NCBI RefSeq assembly: GCF_004378355.1
Contig: NZ_SNUB01000006.1
Location: 1-64,000, forward strand
Length of the DNA stretch: 64,000 nt
Reading direction: 5' to 3'
DNA from: Psychromonas algicola
GTDB lineage: Bacteria; Pseudomonadota; Gammaproteobacteria; Enterobacterales; Psychromonadaceae
The translations under genes were made by a program, and so were the position numbers. Shown here in pieces: positions 40,825 to 48,414 of this stretch (its first letter is position 1; every line of letters begins with the position of its first letter). A model generated the notes under the pieces. It worked only from the letters and a program-made list of their open reading frames with translations. It searched no databases and was not told the origin of the DNA.

Positions 40825-41152
40825 ATACGACACCCCCACCGTTGAGCTTTCCCAAACGATGGATAACTTTCAGCAACAGCAAACAGGACGTTTGCTGTAA
40901 GTTCATCCGACACACGGACGTGTCGTATGAACTGGTGCGTTAAGAAACTGAATTTAAAGGTATAGCCATCGATTGGATTAGAAAGCGATTCGGTGTCAGT
41001 CTTTTTGCTTACTTTTTCTTCTGACCAAGAAAAAGTAGAGTCACCGACAGGGCGAAACCACTGCAACTAGCAATCAACATGATCCAACGAGCGCAGACGA
41101 GCCTTAAAAGTAATTGGTTATGAGTAAAGCAAGGTAGGATGAATCCTATATC
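40825..41152 (-). repeat. Dispersed hairpin repeat, copy A
   Basis: About 328 bp, near-identical to copy B at a 399-bp offset. It contains three hairpins: CAGCAAAC/GTTTGCTG (40877-40897), a 32-nt two-part stem (40901-40932) and TACTTTTTCTT/AAGAAAAAGTA (41010-41037). Minus-strand frame gives an apparent peptide starting MQWFRPVGDSTFSWSEEK, a phrase I recall from many short 'hypothetical proteins' in marine gammaproteobacteria. Stem conservation argues the nucleic acid structure, not the peptide, is selected. Confidence 0.88.
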
Positions 41153-41223
41153 CCTAAAAAATGTTGGACGCCATTCACTGAAACAACAATACCAATAAGT
41201 TCATAAAACGAAAATCAATGTGG

Positions 41224-41551
41224 ATACGTCACCCCCACCGTTGAGCTTTCCCAAACGATGGATAACTTTCAGCAACAGCAAACAGGACGTTTGCTGTAAG
41301 TTCATCCCGCGCATGGACGCGCGGTATGAACTGGTGCGTTAAGAAACTGAATTTAAAGGTATAGCCATCGTTTGGATTAGAAAGCGACTCGGTGTCAGTC
41401 TTTTTGCTTACTTTTTCTTCTGACCAAGAAAAAGTAGAGTCGCCGACAGGGCGAAACCACTGCAACTAATAATCAAAATGCCCCGACGAGCGCTGACGAG
41501 CCTTAAAAGTAATTGGCTATGAGTAAAGCAAGGTAGGATAAATCCTACATC
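41224..41551 (-). repeat. Dispersed hairpin repeat, copy B
   Basis: Tandem partner of copy A. The hairpins lie at 41276-41296, 41300-41331 and 41409-41436. The central stem differs from copy A at three positions per arm, and every change is matched on the opposite arm, so all pairs are kept. Confidence 0.88.
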
Positions 41552-41555
41552 CCAA

Positions 41556-41692
41556 TGAAAACGATTCAGGATCAATCTTTTTGCGTGTTGTGGATAAAAA
41601 GTTTCTTCTGACCAAGAAAAAGTAGAGTCGCCGACAGGGCGAAAACACTGCAACTAACAATCAAAATGATCCGCCTAGCGCAGACGAGCTAA
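41556..41692 (-). repeat. Dispersed hairpin repeat, partial copy C
   Basis: It matches the right half of copies A and B from GAAAACGATTC onward, with the AAGAAAAAGTA arm kept but its partner arm altered. Its last 46 bp (41647-41692) recur at 42676-42721 as a direct repeat bracketing the two-gene module. Confidence 0.78.
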
Positions 41693-41720
41693 CTTTAACT
41701 TTACGAATCAGATAGTTAAA

Positions 41721-41751
41721 TTGACAACCTTTTATTACAGCAAAATATATA
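41721..41751 (+). promoter_or_regulatory. Promoter candidate of the two-gene ART-like module
   Basis: A consensus TTGACA (41721-41726) is followed by an AT-rich ATATATA stretch giving a -10 (TATATA) at 17-19 bp spacing. It lies about 85-110 bp upstream of the first start codon. ATAACG motifs recur downstream (41751 and about 41800), possibly for autoregulation. Confidence 0.45.
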
Positions 41752-41834
41752 TAACGCACTATAATCAAGTTTTACTAACGTTTGCATTTTATAACGTATA
41801 TATAGATAATTAGGCTAAAAATTTAGGAGGAATT

Positions 41835-41999
41835 ATGTCTATTACTGAATTAACAGCACGAGTTCAAAATGCAGGAAAGCAAAGAGACCATACTCAACGT
41901 ATGCAATTATTAAAAAAAGCACATGTATTAAATGAACAAGGAAAAATGGATTCTCGTTTTTTTTCTAATGAAAAAAAAGCATCCACTTCTAATACCTAA
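41835..41999 (+). CDS. Small 54-aa protein, first gene of an ART-like module
   Basis: ATG 41835 has a strong AGGAGG 4 bp upstream (41825-41830). The product is hydrophilic, Lys/Gln-rich and probably helical (MSITELTARVQNAGKQRD...). The stop overlaps the start of the next gene as TAATG, so the two are coupled. I do not recognise the family. Size, position and coupling are those of an antitoxin or accessory subunit for the downstream protein; that is inference. Confidence 0.6.
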   Translation: MSITELTARVQNAGKQRDHTQRMQLLKKAHVLNEQGKMDSRFFSNEKKASTSNT

Positions 42000-42592
42000 T
42001 GTACTCTTCAAAACCTTCTATTATCTATGGCTTTCATGGAATAGATAAATCATCCGCTCTTAAAATACTTACTCAAGAAGATAATTTTCGTCATAGTAAT
42101 AATAACTATGATTGGCTGGGTAACGGTATTTATTTTTGGGAAAACAATTTAGAAAGAGCTAAACAATACGCAATTCAAGATAGTAAACGCATCAATAGTT
42201 CAATAACAGCTCCTTTTGTTTTAGGTGCAGTATTAGAACTCGGCAATTGTTTAGATTTACTTGATCAAAAATTCAATGACTTTCTAAAAACTGCGTATCA
42301 ACAATTAAAACAAGATTTAAACGCAGAAGGTATTGAGCTTCCTAAAAATAAAAAGTTTTATGCTACTGATTTTGATTTTAAGACTCGTGAGCTTGATTGT
42401 GCTGTAATTCGTTATGCATGTGCGCTTGCAGAAGAGGCAGGAGAACCATTTGATTCAATTAGAGCTGCTTTTATTGAAGGTGATGCATTATACGAAGGAG
42501 CCAAATTCTATTCAGAGAATCACATTCAGCTAGCAATAATCAACCCGAACTGCATCAAAGGTATTTTCTTACCACGAGAGAAGCAGAGCTAA
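41999..42592 (+). CDS. Putative ADP-ribosyltransferase-like protein (PARP/ART fold), unknown function
   Basis: A 197-residue protein. The N-terminal YGFHGIDKSSALKIL, then YDWLGNGIYFWENNLERAKQYA, follow the order of PARP-type motifs: a His in xHG, and G-x-G-I-Y-F followed by an A-x-x-Y-A helix. The C-terminal strand NHIQLAIINPNCIKGIF lies where PARPs carry the catalytic Glu, but no Glu is at that place (His/Gln nearby), so catalysis, if any, is atypical. It is coupled to the 54-aa gene and bracketed by direct repeats. A toxin or phage-defence role is a hypothesis; no family function is known to me. Confidence 0.55.
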   Translation: MYSSKPSIIYGFHGIDKSSALKILTQEDNFRHSNNNYDWLGNGIYFWENNLERAKQYAIQDSKRINSSITAPFVLGAVLELGNCLDLLDQKFNDFLKTAYQQLKQDLNAEGIELPKNKKFYATDFDFKTRELDCAVIRYACALAEEAGEPFDSIRAAFIEGDALYEGAKFYSENHIQLAIINPNCIKGIFLPREKQS

Positions 42593-42675
42593 ACTGATAA
42601 CTACATTTTAAAAGAATATCTAAGAACCACTCCCATTCGATTTTTAATCGTAAAGCATCACTCCAAGGTGAATTT

Positions 42676-42721
42676 ACTGCAACTAACAATCAACATGATC
42701 CGACGAGCGCAGACGAGCTAA
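42676..42721 (-). repeat. Partial repeat copy D (46-bp direct repeat right of the ART-like module)
   Basis: Matches 41647-41692 with three mismatches at a 1,029-bp offset. It is the right end of the dispersed repeat family (ACTGCAACTAACAATCAACA...GACGAGCTAA), here without the rest of the element. Confidence 0.82.
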
Positions 42722-42745
42722 AACTCAATCAAGATAATGAAATAT

Positions 42746-42773
42746 GCATTCCCACAGAGACAATGGGAACGAG
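42746..42773. repeat. Short palindromic repeat of the GTTCCCA/TGGGAATGC type
   Basis: GCATTCCCA and TGGGAACGAG form a small hairpin (TTCCCA/TGGGAA). I recall closely similar palindromes with a variable middle scattered through gammaproteobacterial genomes. Only this copy was noticed in the window. Confidence 0.4.
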
Positions 42774-42801
42774 CCCAAACTAAAAAACTCAAACAACACA
42801 T

Positions 42802-42858
42802 ACAAAAAAGCCCCTATTATCATTCCAGTAATCCTCTACTGAAAAATAACAAGGGCTT
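42802..42858 (-). terminator. Terminator of rhlE
   Basis: On the minus strand the long stem AAGCCCTTGTTAT pairs with ATAATAGGGGCTT (two mismatches), with an inner CAGTA/TACTG helix, then a T6 run (GCTTTTTTG). It lies 40 bp past the stop. Confidence 0.65.
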
Positions 42859-42898
42859 AGATCACGCTAAATTTTTGCGTAACTAAAAATCCTACCTA

Positions 42899-44182
42899 CT
42901 AACCACCTACAAAATTACTTCTTGGGCTGCGTTGTTTCTTCGCACTCCCCGTTCTTGCGCCAGAACGATTACCATCTCTGTGTTGTGGTTTTGGAGACTT
43001 CGGTTTCTTAGGCGCATTATCATTACCTAACGATGAAGCTTGTAATGGTTCACCCGGTTCAAACCCTGCGAAGATTTTACGTGGGATCACTTTCTTAATA
43101 AAACGCTCGATATCTCTTAATAACTTGAATTCTTCTTGGCAAACTAATGAAACCGCTTGACCTTCATTACCCGCTCGACCTGTACGACCGATACGATGTA
43201 CATAATCTTCACTTACATGCGGTAAGTCGAAGTTAACGACGTTAGGTAGTTGATCAATATCGATACCACGTGCTGCGATATCGGTTGCTACTAATACTTT
43301 AATTTGGCTTTCTTTAAATTGCGCTAATGCTTTAGTACGTGCGCCTTGGCTCTTGTTACCATGAATCGCTGCACTACGAATACCACGCGCTTCTAGGTTT
43401 TTAACTAGGCGGTTGGCACCATGTTTTGTTTTTACAAAGACAAGCACTTGTTTCCAATCATTTTGAGTGATCAATTCACCTAATAGCGCTGTTTTTTTGG
43501 TTTTATCCACTTCGTATAGTGACTGCTCTATTTTCTCTACCGTTGTGTTGCGTGGTGTTACCGACACTTCAACGGGATTATTCACTAAGCCTTTTGCTAA
43601 TGCGCGAATGTCATTAGAAAAGGTTGCTGAGAATAATAAGTTTTGACGTTTAGGCGGTAAGGCTTTTAAGATCTTTTTAATGTCGTGAATAAAGCCCATA
43701 TCTAACATACGGTCTGCTTCATCTAAGACTAATACTTCTAATTGCTGAAAACGGACTGCGTTTTGTTGGTAAAGATCTAATAAACGACCCGGTGTTGCCA
43801 CTAAGATATCGACACCACTGCGTAATTTTTGCATTTGTAGGTTAATTTTAACGCCACCGTAAACAACCATGCTGCGTAATGGCATGTTCTGGCCATATTT
43901 TTCTACGCTTGCTTGCACTTGTGCTGCCAGTTCGCGTGTTGGCGTTAGTATTAATGCGCGTACTTGATTTGGTTTTGCTCGCTCACCCTTTTCTAACAGT
44001 GCTAAAAGAGGCAAAGTAAACCCAGCTGTCTTCCCTGTGCCTGTTTGCGCAGCGGCCATCACATCTTTTCCAGCTAATACTGCTGGAATCGCTTGTTCTT
44101 GGATTGGGGAAGGTGTGTCGTAGCCAGCTTTTTTAACAGCTTCTACTAACGATGCGGGTAAACCTAGGGAATCAAAACTCAT
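42899..44182 (-). CDS. rhlE: DEAD-box ATP-dependent RNA helicase RhlE-like
   Basis: The start is taken at 44182 ([16 protein letters not shown], 427 residues), where RhlE family homology begins; the longer frame adds 53 unlikely residues. Motifs: Q motif [13 protein letters not shown], Walker [19 protein letters not shown] in [12 protein letters not shown], and [10 protein letters not shown]. The C-terminal tail is basic with Pro/Lys/Arg repeats for RNA binding. It acts in ribosome assembly or RNA turnover, useful in cold. A separate srmB lies at 61.5 kb. Confidence 0.93.
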   Translation of the reverse strand: MSFDSLGLPASLVEAVKKAGYDTPSPIQEQAIPAVLAGKDVMAAAQTGTGKTAGFTLPLLALLEKGERAKPNQVRALILTPTRELAAQVQASVEKYGQNMPLRSMVVYGGVKINLQMQKLRSGVDILVATPGRLLDLYQQNAVRFQQLEVLVLDEADRMLDMGFIHDIKKILKALPPKRQNLLFSATFSNDIRALAKGLVNNPVEVSVTPRNTTVEKIEQSLYEVDKTKKTALLGELITQNDWKQVLVFVKTKHGANRLVKNLEARGIRSAAIHGNKSQGARTKALAQFKESQIKVLVATDIAARGIDIDQLPNVVNFDLPHVSEDYVHRIGRTGRAGNEGQAVSLVCQEEFKLLRDIERFIKKVIPRKIFAGFEPGEPLQASSLGNDNAPKKPKSPKPQHRDGNRSGARTGSAKKQRSPRSNFVGG

Positions 44183-44494
44183 AGTTAATCTCATTAAAGT
44201 ACGGCACTTGCCATTAGACGCGTAGCTTACCCTAAGCAACAGCATCATGCATGCGATAGTTTGATTAGTTGATCGAATAAATTTAATGAACTCACTTTTG
44301 CGTTTATACAAATCTGAAGCACTGAATTTCAGCATCTTCACTGCTATTTTTAAGATTTTAAATGCTTATACCAATCATAGTAAGTAACTTGGCTTTTATC
44401 CGTCTGAATTTTGCACCTTGAATGATAACGGGTATACTACGCACCATTAAATAGACGTATAAAAGCAATACTCAAACAATTTTAGGAATAAGCC
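44183..44494. other. Divergent promoter region rhlE / ybiT
   Basis: 312 bases with no real gene. It contains the ybiT promoter candidate. Long 5' leaders are common for cold-induced helicases but no cold-shock box was recognised. Confidence 0.5.
44411..44438 (+). promoter_or_regulatory. Promoter candidate of ybiT
   Basis: TTGCAC (44411-44416) and TATACT (44433-44438) are 16 bp apart, 56 bp upstream of the start codon. Confidence 0.42.
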
Positions 44495-46093
44495 GTGTTA
44501 AGTACAAATAACATCACCATGCAGTTTGGTGCAAAACCACTTTTTGAAAATATCTCTGTGAAATTTGGTACTGGAAACCGTTACGGTTTAATCGGTGCGA
44601 ATGGCTGTGGTAAATCAACCTTCATGAAGATTTTAACAGGTGACCTTGAGCCAAGTGCAGGTAACGTTACTAAAGATCCTAATGAGCGTATTGCAAAATT
44701 GCATCAAGACCAGTTCGCTTTTGAAGAAAATACGGTAATGGATACGGTATTGATGGGCCACAAAGAAATGTGGGAAGTCATGAACGAACGTAACCGCATT
44801 TACGGCTTAGCTGAAATGAGCGAAGAAGACGGCATGAAAGTGGCGGATTTAGAAACTGAATTTGCTGAAATGGATGGTTACACTGCCGATTCACGCGCCG
44901 GAGAAATCCTATTAAGCGTTGGTATCCCACTTGAACAGCATTACGGTCCTATGTCTGAAGTGGCACCGGGTTGGAAACTGCGTGTTTTACTGGCACAGGT
45001 TTTATTCTCAAACCCAGACATCATGCTACTTGATGAGCCAACCAATAACTTGGATATCGATACTATCCGTTGGTTAGAAACTGAATTAAATGCACGTCAA
45101 TGTACTATGGTTATCATCTCGCATGACCGTCACTTCTTAAACTCTGTTTGTACGCATATGGCCGATATCGATTACGGTGAATTACGTTTATACCCAGGTA
45201 ACTACGACGAATACATGACGGCGGCAACGCAAGCTCGTGAACGTTTACTCTCTGAAAATGCTAAGAAAAAAGCACAGTTATCTGAATTACAAGAATTTGT
45301 AAGTCGTTTCTCTGCAAACGCATCTAAAGCAAAACAAGCAACCTCTCGTGCGAAACAAATGGATAAGATTCAACTTGATGAAGTTAAAGCATCAAGCCGT
45401 GTGAATCCTTACATTATCTTTAAACAAGAGAAGAAGTTATTCCGTAACGCATTAGAAACCGTTTCAATGACCAAAAGCTTTGAAAACACATTATTCAAAG
45501 ACTTGAACTTGATGATTGAAGTCGGTGAGCGTGTTGCTATCATAGGTCAAAATGGCGTGGGTAAAACAACGCTATTACGTACGTTGATGGGACAAGTTGA
45601 ATTAGATTCAGGTGAATACAAATGGTCTGAAAACGCACAACTTGGTTACTACGCACAGGATCATTCATCTGACTTTGAAAAAGACCAAAACTTAATGGAT
45701 TGGATGGGACAATGGATGCAAGAAGGTGATGACGAGCAAGCTGTTCGCGGCACCTTAGGGCGTTTATTATTCGGTGCAAACGATATTACTAAATCAGTTA
45801 AGATCATCTCTGGTGGTGAACAAGGTCGTATGTTATTCGGTAAGCTAATGATGACTAAGCCTAATATTCTATTAATGGATGAGCCAACCAATCACTTGGA
45901 TATGGAATCGATTGAATCATTAAACTTAGCATTAGAGAACTATGAAGGTACGTTATTGTTCGTGAGTCATGACCGTGAGTTTGTATCGTCATTAGCAACA
46001 CGTATTATCGAAATCAAAGAAGATAAAGTGGTTGATTTCCATGGTACTTATGAAGAATACCTAAAAAGCCAAGGTCTTTTAGAGCAACAATAA
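44495..46093 (+). CDS. ybiT: ABC-F ATPase YbiT
   Basis: A 532-residue soluble ABC-F protein with two nucleotide-binding domains and no membrane part; family members act on ribosomes. Walker A sites are GANGCGKST (about 34-42) and GQNGVGKTT (about 350), with two LLxDEPTNxLD Walker B motifs and the interdomain linker [21 protein letters not shown] typical of YbiT. Sequence follows E. coli YbiT over its full length. The start is GTG with AGGAATAA upstream. Confidence 0.95.
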   Translation: MLSTNNITMQFGAKPLFENISVKFGTGNRYGLIGANGCGKSTFMKILTGDLEPSAGNVTKDPNERIAKLHQDQFAFEENTVMDTVLMGHKEMWEVMNERNRIYGLAEMSEEDGMKVADLETEFAEMDGYTADSRAGEILLSVGIPLEQHYGPMSEVAPGWKLRVLLAQVLFSNPDIMLLDEPTNNLDIDTIRWLETELNARQCTMVIISHDRHFLNSVCTHMADIDYGELRLYPGNYDEYMTAATQARERLLSENAKKKAQLSELQEFVSRFSANASKAKQATSRAKQMDKIQLDEVKASSRVNPYIIFKQEKKLFRNALETVSMTKSFENTLFKDLNLMIEVGERVAIIGQNGVGKTTLLRTLMGQVELDSGEYKWSENAQLGYYAQDHSSDFEKDQNLMDWMGQWMQEGDDEQAVRGTLGRLLFGANDITKSVKIISGGEQGRMLFGKLMMTKPNILLMDEPTNHLDMESIESLNLALENYEGTLLFVSHDREFVSSLATRIIEIKEDKVVDFHGTYEEYLKSQGLLEQQ

Positions 46094-46115
46094 GCTGCTC
46101 TATATTCATTGCTTA

Positions 46116-46141
46116 TAAAAAGGGCTTCGGCCCTTTTTTTG
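46116..46141 (+). terminator. Bidirectional terminator between ybiT and chrA
   Basis: AAAAAGGGC-TTCG-GCCCTTTTTTT: a perfect stem with a stable TTCG tetraloop and T-runs on both strands, serving the convergent ybiT and chrA genes. Confidence 0.9.
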
Positions 46142-46147
46142 TTTGCT

Positions 46148-47323
46148 TTAATAAAGCAGGCTAAATGCTCCACCAGCTAATGCAAATAATGCGACTAACG
46201 CCACAATCGGTAATTGCTTACATTTCAACAAATACACGCCAACTAATACCGTCGCCATATCAACACCATTAAATACAGCACTACTGAATACAGGCTGATA
46301 CAAGGCACTAATTAATAATCCCACCACAGCAGCATTCACACCATTTATTGCAGCAGCTAAGTTAGGCAAAGCGGATAGCTTCTTCCAATTTTTCAAACAA
46401 CTCAGTAACAATAAAAAACCCGGTAAAAACACAGCGACAGTCGCGATCAAGGCTCCCAATATAGGTGTGTTTGGTAAAATAAAGTAACCAATATAAGTGG
46501 CAAAGGTAAACATCGGGCCCGGTACTGCTTGTGCAATTGCGTACCCAGTTAAAAACTGATCTGGCGCGATTTGTCCAGACACAATATTTTCTAACAGAGG
46601 TAATACAACATGCCCTCCTCCAAACACTAAACTACCCGCTTGAAAGAAATCAGAAAAGGTCTGAACAATAGGTGAGATATGCGTTAGGAAAGGCAATGAA
46701 AAGAGTAACAATAAAAAGACAGTTAAAGGCACATAATTAATTGAATTGACGAGTTCTTTGCTTAGGATAGATGTTTGTTTGTCTACAACATCATTGTGTT
46801 TTTCTTTCAACAGTAAAACGCCTATTGTAGCGGCACCAATCAGCACTAACAATTGGCTGAATATGCCCGGCCAAATAAGCAATACGCAAGCAGTTAATAG
46901 GCACAAAAAAATACGAACATTATCTTTACAGAAATTTTTGTACATACCTAACACAGCATCAAAAACCACCACAACTGCGAGTAACTTAAGACCGTGTATC
47001 ACAGAAAGAAACAATGAGTTGTCCGTTAATTGAGCGGTAGTGACCACCAGCAATAGCATTAAAGCAATAGAAGGTAAGGTAAACCCTAAAAAAGCGAACA
47101 ATGCGCCCGCTAAACCTGCACGATGGTAGCCAACAGCAAAACCGACTTGGCTTGATCCAGGACCGGGCAAAAATTGGCTTAAGGCAACGATATCTGCATA
47201 TTGTTTTTCATTTAACCAAGCTAATCGCTGAACAAATGTGGATCGAAAATAACCGATATGTGCTGCAGGACCGCCGAAGCTAATGCAACCTAAGATAAAG
47301 AAAGTTTTAAATATTTCCCACAT
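46148..47323 (-). CDS. chrA: Chromate transporter ChrA, two-domain form
   Basis: A 391-residue membrane protein of the CHR superfamily made of two homologous halves. The first begins ILGCISFGGPAAHIGYFRSTFVQ with LSQFLPGPGSSQV; the second has FQAGSLVFGGGHVVLPLLE and AIAQAVPGPMFTFATYIGY. Both carry the FGG and PGP motifs. It exports chromate by the membrane potential; in marine strains it may serve other oxyanions. Monocistronic. Confidence 0.93.
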   Translation of the reverse strand: MWEIFKTFFILGCISFGGPAAHIGYFRSTFVQRLAWLNEKQYADIVALSQFLPGPGSSQVGFAVGYHRAGLAGALFAFLGFTLPSIALMLLLVVTTAQLTDNSLFLSVIHGLKLLAVVVVFDAVLGMYKNFCKDNVRIFLCLLTACVLLIWPGIFSQLLVLIGAATIGVLLLKEKHNDVVDKQTSILSKELVNSINYVPLTVFLLLLFSLPFLTHISPIVQTFSDFFQAGSLVFGGGHVVLPLLENIVSGQIAPDQFLTGYAIAQAVPGPMFTFATYIGYFILPNTPILGALIATVAVFLPGFLLLLSCLKNWKKLSALPNLAAAINGVNAAVVGLLISALYQPVFSSAVFNGVDMATVLVGVYLLKCKQLPIVALVALFALAGGAFSLLY

Positions 47324-47424
47324 GCAGACTCAACCCACCTATTAATTTAATAAAATGATATCGAGAATACATGGTGAATATGACAGAAAAATGAAAGTGA
47401 ATATTTTTAATTCTTTTAATACAA

Positions 47425-48402
47425 TCAGTTCGTTTTTAAAACAAGATGCAAATACTGAAGGTCGTTGCTCCATAATTGCAGGAATTTTCGGGACTTGTCT
47501 TTATTGGCTAAACATTTAGCAAATAGAATAATGTTCGCACCTTTTAAGTCACTACTGCTTTCTAATGCATATTTATCGACTAATTTTTGTTGGAAAAGTT
47601 TAAGTGGGATAGCTACATTTTTAGCTCCCTCTACGTTTAACCACATCATCTCTTTATCGGCGTAACTAATACTGCCCCAATACATTCTTGGTGCGAAATT
47701 ATCTAAGACTTCTGCATCTTCAAGTTTCACAAATAAGTTCTTTGCTCGCCATTTGTGCATTTCACTGGTATGCACCCACACATCAGAAGTGGCTAACGAA
47801 CTACCTCTTAACAAACTGGTTAATAGTTTTGCTAGGCTTTGTTTGATTGAGCTAGCTTGTTCTTTCTCAATTTCATTGCTTAATTGTTTTGATTCAAGCG
47901 TTATTGGAGTGTTATTTGATGAGCGATAATTTTTTGTTTTAGAGGACTCATTAGCCACTTTACGAGTTACTGTCTTGGCTGAAAAGTCGATAACAAAACC
48001 TTGGTCTTCCTTCACTGATTTTTCAATTAATTGATGATTTTGATTGTCGGCCTTTTGTATTTCTTGTTGCTCTGCTTTGATCTTCTGCTCAAGCAACTTC
48101 TGTGATTCATCGGTTAATTGATACTCTTCACTTAAGCCATCTGTTTTATTAACTGTATTTCTTAAATGGGAGTTTAATTCAGAGCAATCAGGTAAATGAT
48201 GACGCGATCCAAAGCACGCTTGTTTCCCATCAATAGATGCTCGCCTAAAGTACGCCGGCTGCAAACAAACGGGACAAAATAATGAATGACGATATAGTGC
48301 TATTTGTTGTGCTGGTAGCGCTTTGAATTCAAAAATAGAGAAGGTGATTTTTTCACTCTCACTATGTGTCTCAATGGGCTTTATATAAATAGCATCTAAC
48401 AT
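47425..48402 (-). CDS. Unknown protein with N-terminal Cys/His cluster
   Basis: A 325-residue soluble protein I do not recognise. The N-terminal region has CPVCLQPAYFRRAS followed by C-x-x-x-x-H-H-x-x-x-C (KQACFGSRHHLPDC), a likely zinc ribbon slightly reminiscent of CoiA-type proteins. The middle (about 90-190) is charged and probably coiled coil/disordered, and the C-terminal 100 residues look folded (WGSISYADKEMMWLNVEG). Starts 12 bp after the Sel1-repeat gene, so they are likely co-transcribed. Confidence 0.6.
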   Translation of the reverse strand: MLDAIYIKPIETHSESEKITFSIFEFKALPAQQIALYRHSLFCPVCLQPAYFRRASIDGKQACFGSRHHLPDCSELNSHLRNTVNKTDGLSEEYQLTDESQKLLEQKIKAEQQEIQKADNQNHQLIEKSVKEDQGFVIDFSAKTVTRKVANESSKTKNYRSSNNTPITLESKQLSNEIEKEQASSIKQSLAKLLTSLLRGSSLATSDVWVHTSEMHKWRAKNLFVKLEDAEVLDNFAPRMYWGSISYADKEMMWLNVEGAKNVAIPLKLFQQKLVDKYALESSSDLKGANIILFAKCLANKDKSRKFLQLWSNDLQYLHLVLKTN

Positions 48403-48414
48403 CTTAATCTCGCT

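Larger units (their letters stand above)
42593..42898. other. Intergenic region with repeat fragment, hairpins and rhlE terminator
   Basis: 306 bases without a gene. In order: partial repeat copy D (42676-42721), a hairpin of the GCATTCCCA...TGGGAACGAG type (42746-42773) and the rhlE terminator (42802-42858). Confidence 0.6.

Noticed and set aside
40797-41653. Three minus-strand ORFs (MQWFRPVGDS..., MQCFRPVGDS...) in the repeat region
   Set aside because: They lie wholly inside the repeat copies, lack ribosome-binding sites, and the conserved hairpins explain their sequence conservation better than coding.
40825-42721. Repeats as integron attC sites with the ART-like module as a cassette
   Set aside because: The ends lack the RYYYAAC/GTTRRRY core pair and no integrase gene is in the window.
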